DNA from: Hofstenia miamia
Taxonomy: Eukaryota > Xenacoelomorpha > Acoela > Hofsteniidae
Length of the DNA stretch: 64,000 nucleotides
Assembly (NCBI GenBank): GCA_900660155.1
Contig: CABFPE010000136.1
Coordinates: forward strand, 1,202,525 to 1,266,524
Direction of reading: 5' to 3'
Shown: in pieces, positions 23,668 to 35,900 of the stretch
Numbering within the stretch: the stretch's first letter is position 1
Layout of the letters: each line of letters begins with the position of its first letter
Notes under the pieces: generated by a model
The model's input: only the letters and a program-made list of their open reading frames with translations
What the model was told of the DNA's origin: nothing
Databases searched by the model: none
Translations under genes and position numbers: made by a program

Positions 23668-24298
23668 AAGTAGTAGCACGTGAAAGAGTATGAAGTCATT
23701 TAACCGCAAAGCTCATGAACGCTTAGAAATGATACCAAATTGATGAGGACTTAAAACATGCTATATATTAGGATAGATAAAATTATCCTACGCTCAAAAA
23801 CAAGAAACCCTGCCAGAATCAGGCCACGTTAAACCTAATAGATAGTGTATAAAATTGTTTGCTGCTTTTCTCATCCAACCAAATCTCAAACTTTCCAAAT
23901 TTATTTAATGGACACATCTCCATTAAAAAACATTTTTTGAGGATAAATTTGGAAGCTTTGAAATTTGTTTACCCAAAATAATCGAAACATTGGCAAGGAT
24001 AATCAGAAGGTATGTTATCATACTAATCAATTTGTACGCATAAGCCTCAAATATACTAAAAAAGGTTCTTTTCAAAAAATTTTGAATTAAAACCTATAGC
24101 AAGATAATTTTTTTATATTACAAAACTACTAATTAACAACAATGTATATAGTCCAAGCTCACAACAATTTTACCACTTGTTAGTACAAAATGCATTAATT
24201 TTTCAGAATAATGCCGAAGAGATTCTGTTTGATCATCTGTCTTTGATTTACTTTGAACGATTTTTTCAATTTGTGCAAAATAAACAGCAATCTTTGAA
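21952..24298 (-). CDS. Unnamed multi-exon gene with armadillo-like repeats, partial
   Basis: Six blocks on the minus strand join in a single open frame with compatible splice phases: 24298-24174, 23485-23418, 23371-23167, 22820-22669, 22234-22132 and 21988-21952. Each lies between AG acceptors and GT donors. The introns include one of 46 bp and one of about 0.7 kb that contains the assembly gap. Together they give about 229 residues. The third exon (NDSQVLNNVVVTLDHLTQNS, then AGVLSHVLSAIH) has the look of an armadillo/HEAT helical repeat. Later exons carry FIFWPQKERLID and GGACWWCYDVLRRALRAGAH, cysteine- and tryptophan-rich stretches that I do not recognise. The 5' end is not found; a final exon at 21679-21646 ending in TAG is possible. 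No name can be given. Confidence 0.55.
22132..22234 (-). CDS. Armadillo-like gene, exon E
   Basis: Acceptor AATAATTTCAG, donor ACTC|GTAAGC. 34 codons plus one base with no stop: DPCLYGGACWWCYDVLRRAL then RAGAHIFYSIWFDT. Base composition is clearly richer in G and C than the flanks, as expected for coding sequence. Confidence 0.55.
22669..22820 (-). CDS. Armadillo-like gene, exon D
   Basis: Acceptor CTGTCCTCCTGAAAG, donor GAT|GTAAGC. The two-base start fits the one-base end of exon C. It encodes NKISCYFVQSLILAGNLKPF and, later, LKAAVYESEQILGCVLD. Confidence 0.5.
22920..22974 (-). repeat. Solo terminal repeat of a mariner-type MITE
   Basis: On the minus strand the sequence TACAGGGTGATTTTTAATG followed by ATGTGTGACCC looks like a mariner-type terminal repeat. 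No partner end was seen. It lies in the intron between exons C and D of the armadillo-like gene. Confidence 0.35.
23167..23371 (-). CDS. Armadillo-like gene, exon C
   Basis: Acceptor TTGCTTTTAG, donor AAAG|GTATTG. 68 codons plus one base, open throughout, from VCNDSQVLNN to QFLARLAVK. This is the segment that most resembles an armadillo repeat. Confidence 0.6.
23418..23485 (-). CDS. Armadillo-like gene, exon B
   Basis: Acceptor CATTTTATTTTAG, donor CAG|GTTTCA. It encodes EKSCRDVMNQNVKGIDVYFQ and three more residues, and ends at a codon boundary. The intron upstream contains the gap and (TA)n; the intron downstream is only 46 bp. Confidence 0.5.
23499..23665. repeat. (TA)n microsatellite around an assembly gap
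   Basis: TA repeats flank a run of N from 23525 to 23634. The gap most likely reflects failure to assemble the repeat, so its length is not reliable. It lies in an intron of the armadillo-like gene. Confidence 0.9.
24174..24298 (-). CDS. Armadillo-like gene, exon A
   Basis: Acceptor TTTGTTTAG before 24298, donor GTAAAA after 24174. It encodes KIAVYFAQIEKIVQSKS...LRHYSEKLMHFVLTS; it starts with one base of a split codon and ends with one. Helical, charged sequence. Confidence 0.5.
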
Positions 24299-25374
24299 CT
24301 AAACAAACATATGAACCGCAAGACAACAGCAATTGCTGTTTATACTTAAAAAGTATTGTTTGATTAACTTTTTTCTTGCCGACCATTTCAAGACTCAAAC
24401 ATTGCCACTATCCTAAATGCTACACATAATTGATGAAGGTTGACACCTAGCGTTAAAAATAAGTATTCAGATTTAGTTTGACAAAATCGCATTGAACAAG
24501 CTGATTTCTTTTGCAATTTAGTAGTATTCATTCAAATATTCTTATTCTTAGTTCTTCCTATCGGATATCAGATCAGAACTATAAATTCCAATAACTGGTA
24601 AGCTGCAGTCTTTGGTATGCCTACATAATTAATTTTCAAATGTATCGCCCTTGAGAAATTTCCTCTCATCTGAACACCTTAAAGTGCGAAAGAATCAATT
24701 ATTTTTCAAACATTTAGTTCATTTTAATCAATATGTTGTTCGTTATTAATTTCACTCAATTCTATGATTTCCTTGACACAATTTTTTATGAGATATGTAG
24801 ATTTTTAATCGAATATTTAATGCAAATTTTTAAGCTAATTCAAAACTAATCATTTAGGCTAACAAGATATTAATGCTACGATTTTACTTCCAACCTTAAC
24901 CAGCTTAAAGTCACTTTAGAAGGATAAGTTTCCATAATTTCAAACAATTTTCTTCAATGCCAATAAATACGTTGCTGTGCCTTAACTACTTGTAACGGTT
25001 TTTGTTTGAATATTTCTATCTTTAGTCAAACTTCACGGTTTTGAAATATAAATGAAGTTACTATCAAAAATTTTAAATAATTCCATAGATATTGCATTGA
25101 ATTTACGATTCATCAAAGCAAATTCAATGCCAAACTTTCCATTTTTAACTAAACCTTAGTACTTCTGAATCTCATAGATTACAAATTTAAATATTCTCTT
25201 TCGTAAATTTTAGTTAGAAATCTTATATTCTGTGTAAACCAAATTGGTTTCATTTCATTCAAAAAACAATTATAGATAGAAAAATCCAATCAATCGTATC
25301 GGATTACGTACACGAAGTTAAACAATAAATTCAACTTGGAGAAAAATCCCACTTTCCAAGTTATATGGCTGTGT

Positions 25375-25377
<3 letters not shown>

Positions 25378-25421
<44 letters not shown>
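25378..25421. repeat. (TA)n microsatellite
   Basis: About 22 TA units between the armadillo-like gene and FAIM. Confidence 0.9.
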
Positions 25422-25423
<2 letters not shown>

Positions 25424-25859
25424 ACATTTTTGTGTTAAATTAGCATTTCCTTGAAACTTCCTTTCTTAAAACTTTCAGCGCGCACTATTTTGTACATCTG
25501 TTTCTAAGGATTGCTAAACTGTTATCTAAAGATATCACATTTAGTTTATTTCACATGTCCTGATATAGGGGAAAGTTCAAAATTATAAATATCAACGTTC
25601 AAATTTAAGCAGAGTAATGATATCACAAAAATCGGATAAAATATATTTTAATACACACCCTTACCGCTTGTGTTTTGAAAACACCTGTATGCGATAAATA
25701 TATTTTAAAGAAAAAAATGATTTGGCTTTCTAATAAAATACGATTTTTTAGTTTTATTAGTTTTTAGATAAAGATTATTACTAAAAATTTTCGGCACAAT
25801 GTCAGTACTATTTTTTATTTCAATTTTGTTTTTTAATAATGTAAACTGTAATCCGAAAT

Positions 25860-26168
25860 TTGGATTCAGTTTATACATTTGAATCAAAATATCATGTACG
25901 TACACGGGGTTGTGATATGTCATTGTCTTTAACAATTAAATGGCAGATGTCATTATTTGATGGTATACTAGACGACAGCTGGCATCACCAATTATTGATG
26001 CATAAATTAACTTTAATGTCATTAACTGATGTTCTTGGGTTTTTTACTAATTCATCAATTTATATTTTCTTTATTTCGAATTATTTTATAGATTTGCGTG
26101 ATGAATTTATTCATTTGAAGTTGTTGTATCGTGCTTGTTTCAAACACATTTTCACTGAACATAGTTGA
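25860..26168 (+). CDS. Unidentified open frame, possible exon
   Basis: A 102-codon plus-strand frame with a protein-like middle part (SLTIKWQMSLFDGILDDSWH, then HQLLMHKLTLMSLTDVLGFF). The first part is amphipathic and not the low-complexity I/Y/F/N/K mix seen in the chance frames nearby. The later part (NSSIYIFFISNYFIDLRDEF) looks more like translated AT-rich sequence, and a possible acceptor (ATTTTATAG) lies at its junction but gives no compatible phase. I recognise no family. It could be an exon of a gene divergent from, or upstream of, FAIM, or chance. Confidence 0.25.
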   Translation: MDSVYTFESKYHVRTRGCDMSLSLTIKWQMSLFDGILDDSWHHQLLMHKLTLMSLTDVLGFFTNSSIYIFFISNYFIDLRDEFIHLKLLYRACFKHIFTEHS

Positions 26169-26654
26169 TATATATTTGCTTTCAGAACAACTCATTTGCA
26201 CACATTTAATTCAAAGTTAACATTTTGTTAATAAATTGTCTGATGGAATATTGATGGCAATATCATTGGAATTCAACTAAGTTACTTTCGAAAAAATTAA
26301 TATTTCACATTCGTGTTCGTTAGTTGAATGCACATTTTAACATAAATTTTCAAATATCATACTGCACTAACGAAATATGGTTTATTGGGTGAGGACTGCT
26401 TAATAAGAAAAGTAGAAATGATGCTACCAAAGCGAAATCTTATCAAAATTGAGGTTTTCACCAAATTTTGAACTTTAAAATATCATCTCAATTTTGTATG
26501 TTTTTGTGTGACATGCAAAAATGTCTGGCTCCCGAATCCAGCCTTTCTCTCGCACACTATCATTAATTCAATTACTAATTCTTGTGCTTAAGACTACGGC
26601 GTGGCCTGTCACATTTTGGTAGAATCGCACGTCTAACCTCCCGAAATAATTAGC

Positions 26655-26670
26655 GATATGACGTGATTTT
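26655..26670 (+). promoter_or_regulatory. Possible CRE-like element upstream of FAIM
   Basis: TGACGTGA at 26659-26666 differs by one base from the cAMP-response element TGACGTCA and lies about 165 bases before the FAIM start, in a locally less AT-rich block (26520-26700). This is by motif only; no TATA box or initiator could be fixed. Confidence 0.2.
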
Positions 26671-26826
26671 GTAACTGCTCTTCCTACCAATTACCTAGTA
26701 TAACTGTAGCCCAAGCATTCATTTGTAGTTGGTATTCTTTTCTGATTTCGTAAAATTTTAAATACTCGTTGCTTAAAAATATGTTGATGTTTATTCAGCC
26801 TTTAATTTTTTATTCATGTTATAGTT

Positions 26827-26943
26827 ATGGTTGATATTACTCCTACAGCCGAATGGAATGTCCCCCTAAGCAGTGGTAATTATTGTATTCAGTTTGAACA
26901 TGGAACGACTTCTGGAAAGCGACTCATCGTAGTAAATGGAAAG
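26827..26943 (+). CDS. FAIM: FAIM coding exon 1
   Basis: 39 codons from ATG to AAG, donor AAG|GTTTAT. It encodes MVDITPTAEW to VVNGK and the first beta-sandwich strands. The intron after it (26944-26992) is 49 bp. Confidence 0.9.
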
Positions 26944-29900
26944 GTTTATATTGTTTTTTTATTTTTAATGTTTTTATGAACGAGCTTTTTAGGAAATATT
27001 CTGCCAAAATTGGATGTTCAAATTGGTTGGAACCGAGAAATTTGCTCTCGATGATAAAACACGTGCAACCATTTCCATAGAAGCCATATCGGGATTTAGT
27101 TATGAATATACACTTTTTATTAATGATAAACCTTTGCCAAAGTTCATTAAAGACTATAGTAAATCTTGTAAAACATGGAGTCTTGTTGTAGGACAAAGAG
27201 ATTATAGAGTTTGCTTAGGTAATAATTTAATTTAACTTTGAATGATCAAATTCTTAAGGGGCCACTTATGGTTAATTTTTTAATTTTTATCAATTGTTTT
27301 TTTACTTTTCTAAAAGAAAATTTTTTGCAGAATAAAATATTCCCTGTGCTTTGTGCAAAGAACTTACTTTTTTAGAATTGTACTTTTGAAACGTATTGTG
27401 TGTAGATGTTTCATGTGTTGTGGTAGAATGAGTGAACCAGACTCAAGTGACTATGTTCCTGGAGGCTATTAACCTGATGTATAAATATACAGGTGGCAGT
27501 TGATGTTTAAAGATATTTTTTTGAAAAGCTGCAAGTATTGCATCATTTTAGCTGTTGAATTCAAAATGCAACAGATAAATTTCATTTACAAATTTCTTGA
27601 AAGGCTTTATTTTAATATAAACTGTTACTGTTCCATAATTACTGGTTTTTTTGGCTAAAAATTGGCAGGTACGTTAAACACATTGCTAACTAATAATTAA
27701 TAAAAGCCTTTTGAAAAATTTTAGCACTATGCTGAAATTTTAGTTTTTTTTCAAAAACAAAAAATTGCAGTTTTTGTTTTTTAAATATTTTGTAACAAAA
27801 TGCAGTTATCTTGAAATGCCTCTATAGTTTTGTTGTTACATAACACTAGAATTTGCAAAAGTGTCATTGCAATATGTCAAAAGGCTTTGGAGTTTTTGGC
27901 TTTGTTGAGCAACTATGATAATTTTTTTTCGTTGGAATTTGCTACTACATCTTGTTTTTATATGTGATATAAAATAGCTTGTGTAATATGATTTCAATGC
28001 AGAATTTCCTACTGATTTCAGCAATATATAGTTTGAGTAGGTTAATCATACACTGAGTCAATTTCTGATTGCTTGCAGTGACGCACATCAAAAACAGATT
28101 TAACCAAAGGTGCCACCTTAATGTGAATTAAGGTTTTCTTGTAAATAATTTAATATACTATTTCGTTATAGTAGCAAATATTAAGATTTAACTTTCGAGT
28201 TTAATGTAATTATGTAATTCGTGAATGATAGAATTTTTTTCGGAGATTTCGAGTCCAGTTTGCAAATCATTGTTTGCATCATGACATTGAAAACCAGTAA
28301 TGATCTGCTTTTTATTTGTCAAATTTAATTCGGCATTTATTATTGCTAATGACAATACCTAACTGTAATAATAAAATATCATAATAAAAACATTACGAAC
28401 TTTAGATATTAATGGTTTTCGAAATTTTTTATTATATATTGATATGAACAGTAAAACTATTTAGAACTAGACACAATGGATGTTTATGTAAACGGTGTAA
28501 AGCAAAGTGTCGAGGTATGTATTTTGATATTTTTTCGATATTTGAGCTCAGTTTTGCTTAGTGCGAAAAGGTATTTGAAATTCTTCCAAATTTCTGTTTT
28601 ACGGGAGACCACTAGTTCACATGGACCTAAAAGACAGTCGTATTCACTTAAATGTGTACATTTCTTAATTTAAAAGTTAGCAGCTTGTTTTGCAATTTTA
28701 ACTATTTTATAATAAATGCACCTAATGGCAATCAGAGATGCTTTATTTATCACGTATATTCTTTCTATGTTTTTTTAAGTGGGTAAATTTGTGAATTTCG
28801 TACTTGTTTTGCTGAAGAGATCGCTGTTGTTGCTTCACGTACGTGTGACGAAAATTGACTAATCACCTAATTATATTATATCAAAATATACAAATTAAAA
28901 AGGTAGGATATATTCTCTTAACGTAAATACGTAACAAAGTTTTGCCTTCCATCAAGGAAATGTAGTTCAGTTTTTCTTATGAAAGAATAACCTCCCCATA
29001 TCATCACACCCCCACCACATTTCTGACGGCCAGAAAATGATACATTTTCTTTGCTAATGTCCTGCCAGTATTGCCATTCGTCTGGCCCATCTAGATTAAT
29101 TATTGTCCTATCTGAAAATACAACTTTCTCCTAATTAGTAACTATTTCACTATAGTACACGTGATTCCATATGTGCCTCGGTAAGCTTTGATACAATATT
29201 TGTCTTGGACGAATATAGATGTCTACTCATTGTGCTCTGTTTTCAATTTGTTAGCACTGGAATATCCTTTTACACATGGTCGTGCATGCTTGCGGACTTC
29301 TTGCTGCGTCAGTTATTAAGTTCGTCCTTTGACATAATTGGAGCCCTTAGTTCCTGATTCCCACAAGAGCGATATATAACATCATTTGAGCGTTTTATGA
29401 TCGTTGCAGTTTCTCTTATGCTTTTCCTTCCTTTTTCAGTGCCATAATAGCACCTCTTTCATATTCAGTGAGTTCCGGGGGGTTTTTTAATTTTTTGTAT
29501 ATCCTAATTCCTTTCCTTTGTATGTATACAGATATTTTTTTCTTTTAAATTGATGCGAAGCAAAGCTGTCCGTAGGCTTTTGCACAGAAGCAATTTACAA
29601 AAATAGGTACTTTCTATTCAATGTAAGTAAAGCAAAGTGTCGAGGTATGTATTTTGATATTTTTTCGATATTTGAGCTCAGTTTTGCTTAGTGCGAAAAG
29701 GTATTTGAAATTCTTCCAAATTTCTGTTTTACGGGAGACCACTAGTTCACATGGACCTAAAAGACAGTCGTATTCACTTAAATGTGTACATTTCTTAATT
29801 TAAAAGTTAGCAGCTTGTTTTGCAATTTTAACTATTTTATAATAAATGCACCTAATGGCAATCAGAGATGCTTTATTTATCACGTATATTCTTTCTATGT

Positions 29901-32900
29901 TTTTTTAAGTGGGTAAATTTGTGAATTTCGTACTTGTTTTGCTGAAGAGATCGCTGTTGTTGCTTCACGTACGTGTGACGAAAATTGACTAATCACCTAA
30001 TTATATTATATCAAAATATACAAATTAAAAAGGTAGGATATATTCTCTTAACGTAAATACGTAACAAAGTTTTGCCTTCCATCAAGGAAATGTAGTTCAG
30101 TTTTTCTTATGAAAGAATAACCTCCCCATATCATCACACCCCCACCACATTTCTGACGGCCAGAAAATGATACATTTTCTTTGCTAATGTCCTGCCAGTA
30201 TTGCCATTCGTCTGGCCCATCTAGATTAATTATTGTCCTATCTGAAAATACAACTTTCTCCTAATTAGTAACTATTTCACTATAGTACACGTGATTCCAT
30301 ATGTGCCTCGGTAAGCTTTGATACAATATTTGTCTTGGACGAATATAGATGTCTACTCATTGTGCTCTGTTTTCAATTTGTTAGCACTGGAATATCCTTT
30401 TACACATGGTCGTGCATGCTTGCGGACTTCTTGCTGCGTCAGTTATTAAGTTCGTCCTTTGACATAATTGGAGCCCTTAGTTCCTGATTCCCACAAGAGC
30501 GATATATAACATCATTTGAGCGTTTTATGATCGTTGCAGTTTCTCTTATGCTTTTCCTTCCTTTTTCAGTGCCATAATAGCACCTCTTTCATATTCAGTG
30601 AGTTCCGGGGGGTTTTTTAATTTTTTGTATATCCTAATTCCTTTCCTTTGTATGTATACAGATATTTTTTCTTTTAAATTGATGCGAAGCAAAGCTGTCC
30701 GTAAGCTTTTGCACAGAAGCAATTTACAAAAATAGGTACTTTCTATTCAATGTACTAAAATATATAATTCCTATATTTTGATATAATAAAATTTGGTAAT
30801 TCAGAAAAAATGAGCGGCCTTAACCTCATAAGACGCACAGTATGTGTCATCGAAACATCTACTACATATGCTCATTTTTAAGTGTGTCACAATTAATTGG
30901 TTTTGTTTCAATATCAATTTAATTGCTTTGAAATTAATTGTTATTTTTAATCAATTAGTGAACATCCCTACCGAGAACTTCATGACTAAACCTTAGCCTT
31001 AGGATTGGCTATTATGGGGCTTAACAGAATCGTATTTAGGAATGTCAATGCTGATAAAATTGAGCGATCGATGAAGCTGCCAACTTTTGTAGGATACCGG
31101 ATATACGCAAATTATTGTTATTGCTTAGGCTTGATTAGGACCAGATCGTATTAGGTTTGCTTATATTTTGATCTCTCACTTGTGTTTATTTCAAGGTCTA
31201 GTGTGTATTTCAACGCCATCTAGATACATTTGTATCTTTCCTTTAGCAAGAAGCGACCAATATCAAATTTTCTGCGAAACTCCGTTATGCTTCCTACCTC
31301 TGTTGCTAGTTGGAATTGTGTATTTCTATAACCAGTAGTTTACGTGTAAAAACTATGGTAACAATGTCATAACACTGAAAAATATGCGAAATATGCAATA
31401 TTTTGACAGCACAAAAACTAAATATCATGAATAATAATATTTTAGTGTTATTGCTGCTTTTACAAGCATTTCACTTTTTATAATTTTAGTGGTACTGTTT
31501 GAGTTTATCCTTAAGGTTTTAGTACCCATCCACAATCCCTGGTAATATATCATATTCTGTTTTCTTGTTAAAAGGCGTTTGTTTTCCTACTGAAATAGTT
31601 TTATCACTCATGTGGGTGCATTGATCCTTGATGTTCCTTTGTATGATAAGAAGTTACTTTTGCCTTTTGAGGCTATTTGCTTTGTTTGATTGACAAGCAT
31701 TTATAAATAGTTTGTTTCCATTTACTCTTTTATCGCATTTATGCTTCAATTGCCTGCCTGTTGTGCTCAGATGGTTTTCGAATTTTAAATAGCATCTCAC
31801 TTAGTTTACTCTCTCATAAATTTTAAACTATTCCGCTGTCAGTGCTCGCAAATTTGAATATTTAATGTTGCTAAAACTATGCCGTCCATATTTTGCTATC
31901 AAGCTATTTTCAATTTAAATAACTAACTTACATCGCCCTTTGTTTAACAAAATTGAGTTTTATTATTGCATTAATGACTCATCCCTCCATTTCTATCATG
32001 AATAATTTCCACCAATTTATATTTAATTGCAGCACAATGCGTACTATTATAGTAATACATTCTCCAGTTTTTCCAAATTAGTTCTTTAAACAAACATTGT
32101 ATCCGTTGTTATAATTCATTATTTTTAGTTACGGATCTCATATATTTTGGGATGGAATTTGCCGGCTATTACCGGCCTGCTGGCTGTTTAGAAAATTTTA
32201 AGAAAAACCAGCTATTTACCGGCGAAAAGTTCTTGCTTTGTGATAAGTGAATATTTTGCTTAGTTTGGGAGAAAATTTTATGAAAAGTTAATATATGAGA
32301 AAATTTTATTTTTTCAATCGGCTGTAATATTACAATTTTAATAATTTAGTTTCTCTTTTTACATTCTCTCATTATTTTTGCAATGTATTGAGCTATTCTG
32401 CTTTTTTAATGTGTATTTTTACTTCCAATTGTTATAGAACTAATTAAGTGAAGTTGTTTATTAATAGGACAATTTAATAAGCCAATTTTCATTTGAAAAT
32501 TTAAGAAACTTCATTAAATAATGAAATTTGAACGTTTGTATTTTTAATGTTGGAAAGGCCACTCAAACCTAATTTGAACGAGTTTCACTTGCAAACACAT
32601 TCAAGGTTAGAAATCTCCTAGAGATGTCAGTATGTTTGGAATTAGCGGGAATTTTTTAAATATGTATTTGTTTACTTACGTATATATTTTTTTAATGCTA
32701 TATGAGCTTAAATACCACAGCAATGTAACCATAATAATGTTTTATAATACTAATTTAAATTTAATATATTTTCATTATCATTTAAATATAAACTAACTAA
32801 CTAAAGCTATGTATTTGCGCTGAAAATTAATATTTTGGTAGAAATATAATTATAATTGTTTCGAAATCTTTGCAGTTTTTTGTATCACTGTGTAAATTTT

Positions 32901-32964
32901 TAGATTAAGTAATATGCAATGAAAATATAATGTACTGGCCGGTGCTAACTGTTGCCGGGCCTTG

Positions 32965-32998
<34 letters not shown>

Positions 32999-35900
32999 AT
33001 AGCATTTTAGTAAACGATAAAAACTTTTTAAATTACCATGTGTATATTCAATGGAATAAATTGGCCAAATACGAACTATTTCTACAGTTATGGTCCCGAA
33101 TTTTATCGAGCCTTTTAAACGAAGTTGGAAGCGGGTCACCAATTTGCCCTAAGGCCCTCTTTTTAAAATGATTTTACCCACATCCCAAGCCAGTGACGTA
33201 GCCAGCCAAATATTTAAGGGGTGGGCACTAGTAATTTTCAATTTAAACAGATATGCTGTAATTAAACAATTTCACTTAATATATATGTAGAATTTCTTCT
33301 TAGTACTAATGATTTCAAGTCAATATGTTATTAGTTAAATGCTAAAATCACTTTTGAGTTCTTTTTATGTGGTACTACATGTATAAATGAAAAATCGCAA
33401 TTCTGTGATTACTGAGAAAATTTTGAATACACAATTTCAGTGTTGTTTTAATGTTAGTGTGAAGATCGAGCAAACAGGCGTTCATTTTTCATTGTTGTCA
33501 TCATATCCGAATTTAGAAGCTTTTCTGCAAAACAAGCTGATCATGCAGTTGCATTCATTGTTGAAAAATATCCTCATTGACCCGTCACAAAGCGCATACG
33601 CTTTTTGCAAAGTCATTATTTTCCAGAGTTCAACCTTTACGCAAAAATTCATTTGGTGGAGTATATGATAGTTCTCCATAAGAGTTGACTACAGTTTCAA
33701 TATATTCAAAGAATATACTGAAAATATTTACAGAACAATAGCTTGAAAGTTTATAGAGGTACTGTCTGTTATTGTTGTGAACTGAGTTAAGTTTTCCTGT
33801 ATCCCAATGACGATTAATATGGAATGCGAAGGCTAGTCATGGAAAATGTATATTAATAGGAGAGTGGTTTGTACAATCAATAAAAATTATGGTGATTGAT
33901 AAAGCTCGATCCTGCGCATGTAAATGACCATTTTTATCAGTATGATGATTGTAAAAACATATTTCTATGTTTCTGGCAATCCTTTCCAACTCCAATAGAA
34001 ATTGAAGTAAAATACATACATTACGTCCAGAAAATTCAATTAAGATAAGATGAGTAAGCTAACCAGGAATAGTTCTTGAGCTGATTTTCATTGAAATGCC
34101 TGAGATTTAAGTCTCATAAATTGCTTAAAATTGAAAATTTTGGCAATTACATTTAATTGAAATATTTCATATTAAAACTGGCTAGAACATTTGCTGTGGC
34201 TCAGTTAGAGCGGTTTGGCTCTTCTTCAAATGTTTCTGTTTTTCAGATCGCCCAATAATTCCAATTTTCTGTTATCAGAAAGAGGAAAAGAGAACATGTC
34301 TCAACTAAAACTATACAGCCACAAAGTACCTTTAGTTATTATTTTAGGAACTTTCCTTATGTGTATTTGTAATTTTGTACTGATGATTTGTGTCAAACTT
34401 TTGACAGGGTTTTTCTGTACTGCACTATAGATTTTTTGTGTGTGCTATGCTAAGGAAAAAAATTTGTACAAAAATCGAAAGTATACCATTTACGTTTATT
34501 GCCTAGTTAAAAGCTAAGACCACAGATAGTATTCTTGCAGTTTAATTCTATTGACAAAGCACAGACAAAAAAATTCACATTCTATACATATATCAAATAG
34601 TTTATATTTCACCATGGCAGCCATTTTCAAAAAAACATGAATTGATCTGTCAACATTAGGTCTAAAATTGTATATAATTCCAATTAATTTTAAATGAGAT
34701 TTTATAAATTATATTTTGGGAGCTAGTGCCCGGGTATAATAAGGGACTCTTTTATGAGTTCAATTAAATATCGAATAATACGGTCAGTGAGGTTATAGCT
34801 GTCCATGTTAATCCTAAAATTATTTTTCTTAAACTAGCGAGATGATTCTTATATAAGACTAGCCATCAATTTTTTAAAAATATTTAATTTTTATGCAATC
34901 GACTTGATTTATGAATTTTATGAAGTTCATTGCATCTATTAGAAAAATTGGTTACACTTTAATATTTTTACCTAATATTTCCCAATAATTTCTAAATCTT
35001 CCTCAATTTCCAACTGTCACGCCTCTGATCAACTATATTTGTTATATTTAAATATATAATTTTGTTCAATTTGTGTTGAAAATCATTATCAATTCGTGAG
35101 CTACAAATGTTGGTCCAAATCATCCTATTCGCAACTAGGTCTATGCATATTGTATATTTCGAGCTGCATTCGCAATTACGGTATCAACCAAATAAATTGT
35201 TGTAAGGTTTTTACTCCTTAATAATTGAATCATGCAGTTTAGCATTTCTTAATATCTTCAAAGTAGTGAAATTCCATTATTTCTTTTTAAACGGGAAGAA
35301 TCACATCCAGACCAGAGCTGTACACCGGTGCCAATTATTGAGGTTAATTTGGTAGCCATTGCCGAACGGTAGCCAGCATTTTTTGTATTCAGGCCGATAA
35401 CGGTCGATGAGTGAAACTAATTAGCCGGTTTATGTGTATATACAATTTTTCTCAATGTATTTGCTAACATGTGTTTCAAAAACTTAAATTTTAAGGATTT
35501 AATTAGTTTATGATATGTTATTTCAAAGATCATAAATTTTAATATATAAAATTGCTACAAATATTATATGTAAAAAGTTTATTAAAACGTTTTGGTTTGG
35601 CCCGCTGCGATCTGTAGAAAATTATTCTATCCTGTAAAAACCCGATATTTTTTAAAATTTAGTCGGTGTGTAACTCTGATCTTTCAGTTGATTCCGATTT
35701 ACGGCAAGCAATTGTTAAGATCTTCTCGTATCATCCTATTCTTATGTTGTTTGTAATTATTGTGATGCAAATATTTTCGGAACTGAGCATTTCCAATTGT
35801 AGATCATGTGCGCAAGTAAGTTGTTCATTTTCTTTGTTTTAGTTCAACTTTAAAACATTTTTACTTTTTTATAAATTCATATTGTTTGTTTTAATTCCTG

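Larger units (their letters stand above)
24299..26826. other. Region between the armadillo-like gene and FAIM
   Basis: Contains a long (TA)n tract at 25378-25421. The 5' exons of the minus-strand gene and the promoter and 5' untranslated exon of FAIM should lie here, but only an unidentified plus-strand frame (25860-26168) stands out. Confidence 0.45.
28497..30755 (+). repeat. 1.13-kb tandem duplication in FAIM (exon 3 end plus intron 3)
   Basis: Unit 1 is 28497-29626, unit 2 is 29627 to about 30755. Both start GTAAAGCAAAGTGTCGAGG and end at CTTTCTATTCAATGTA. I noticed only two differences by eye: one T fewer in a T run (near 30666) and GTAGG versus GTAAG near 30705. The unit includes the last 18 bases of exon 3 with its splice donor, but not the acceptor, and a Tc3-like transposase fragment. 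It is either a very recent duplication or an assembly artefact (collapsed or merged haplotypes). Confidence 0.95.

Noticed and set aside
23486-23699. Open frames of IYIYIY and X residues
   Set aside because: They are translations of the (TA)n tract and the N run.
26045-26095. Possible 50-bp intron within the frame 25860-26168
   Set aside because: The border signals exist, but no phase joins the two sides without an early stop.
28471-28514. Later acceptor for FAIM exon 3
   Set aside because: It keeps the frame but drops two residues that align with the human protein; the acceptor at 28463-28464 fits better.
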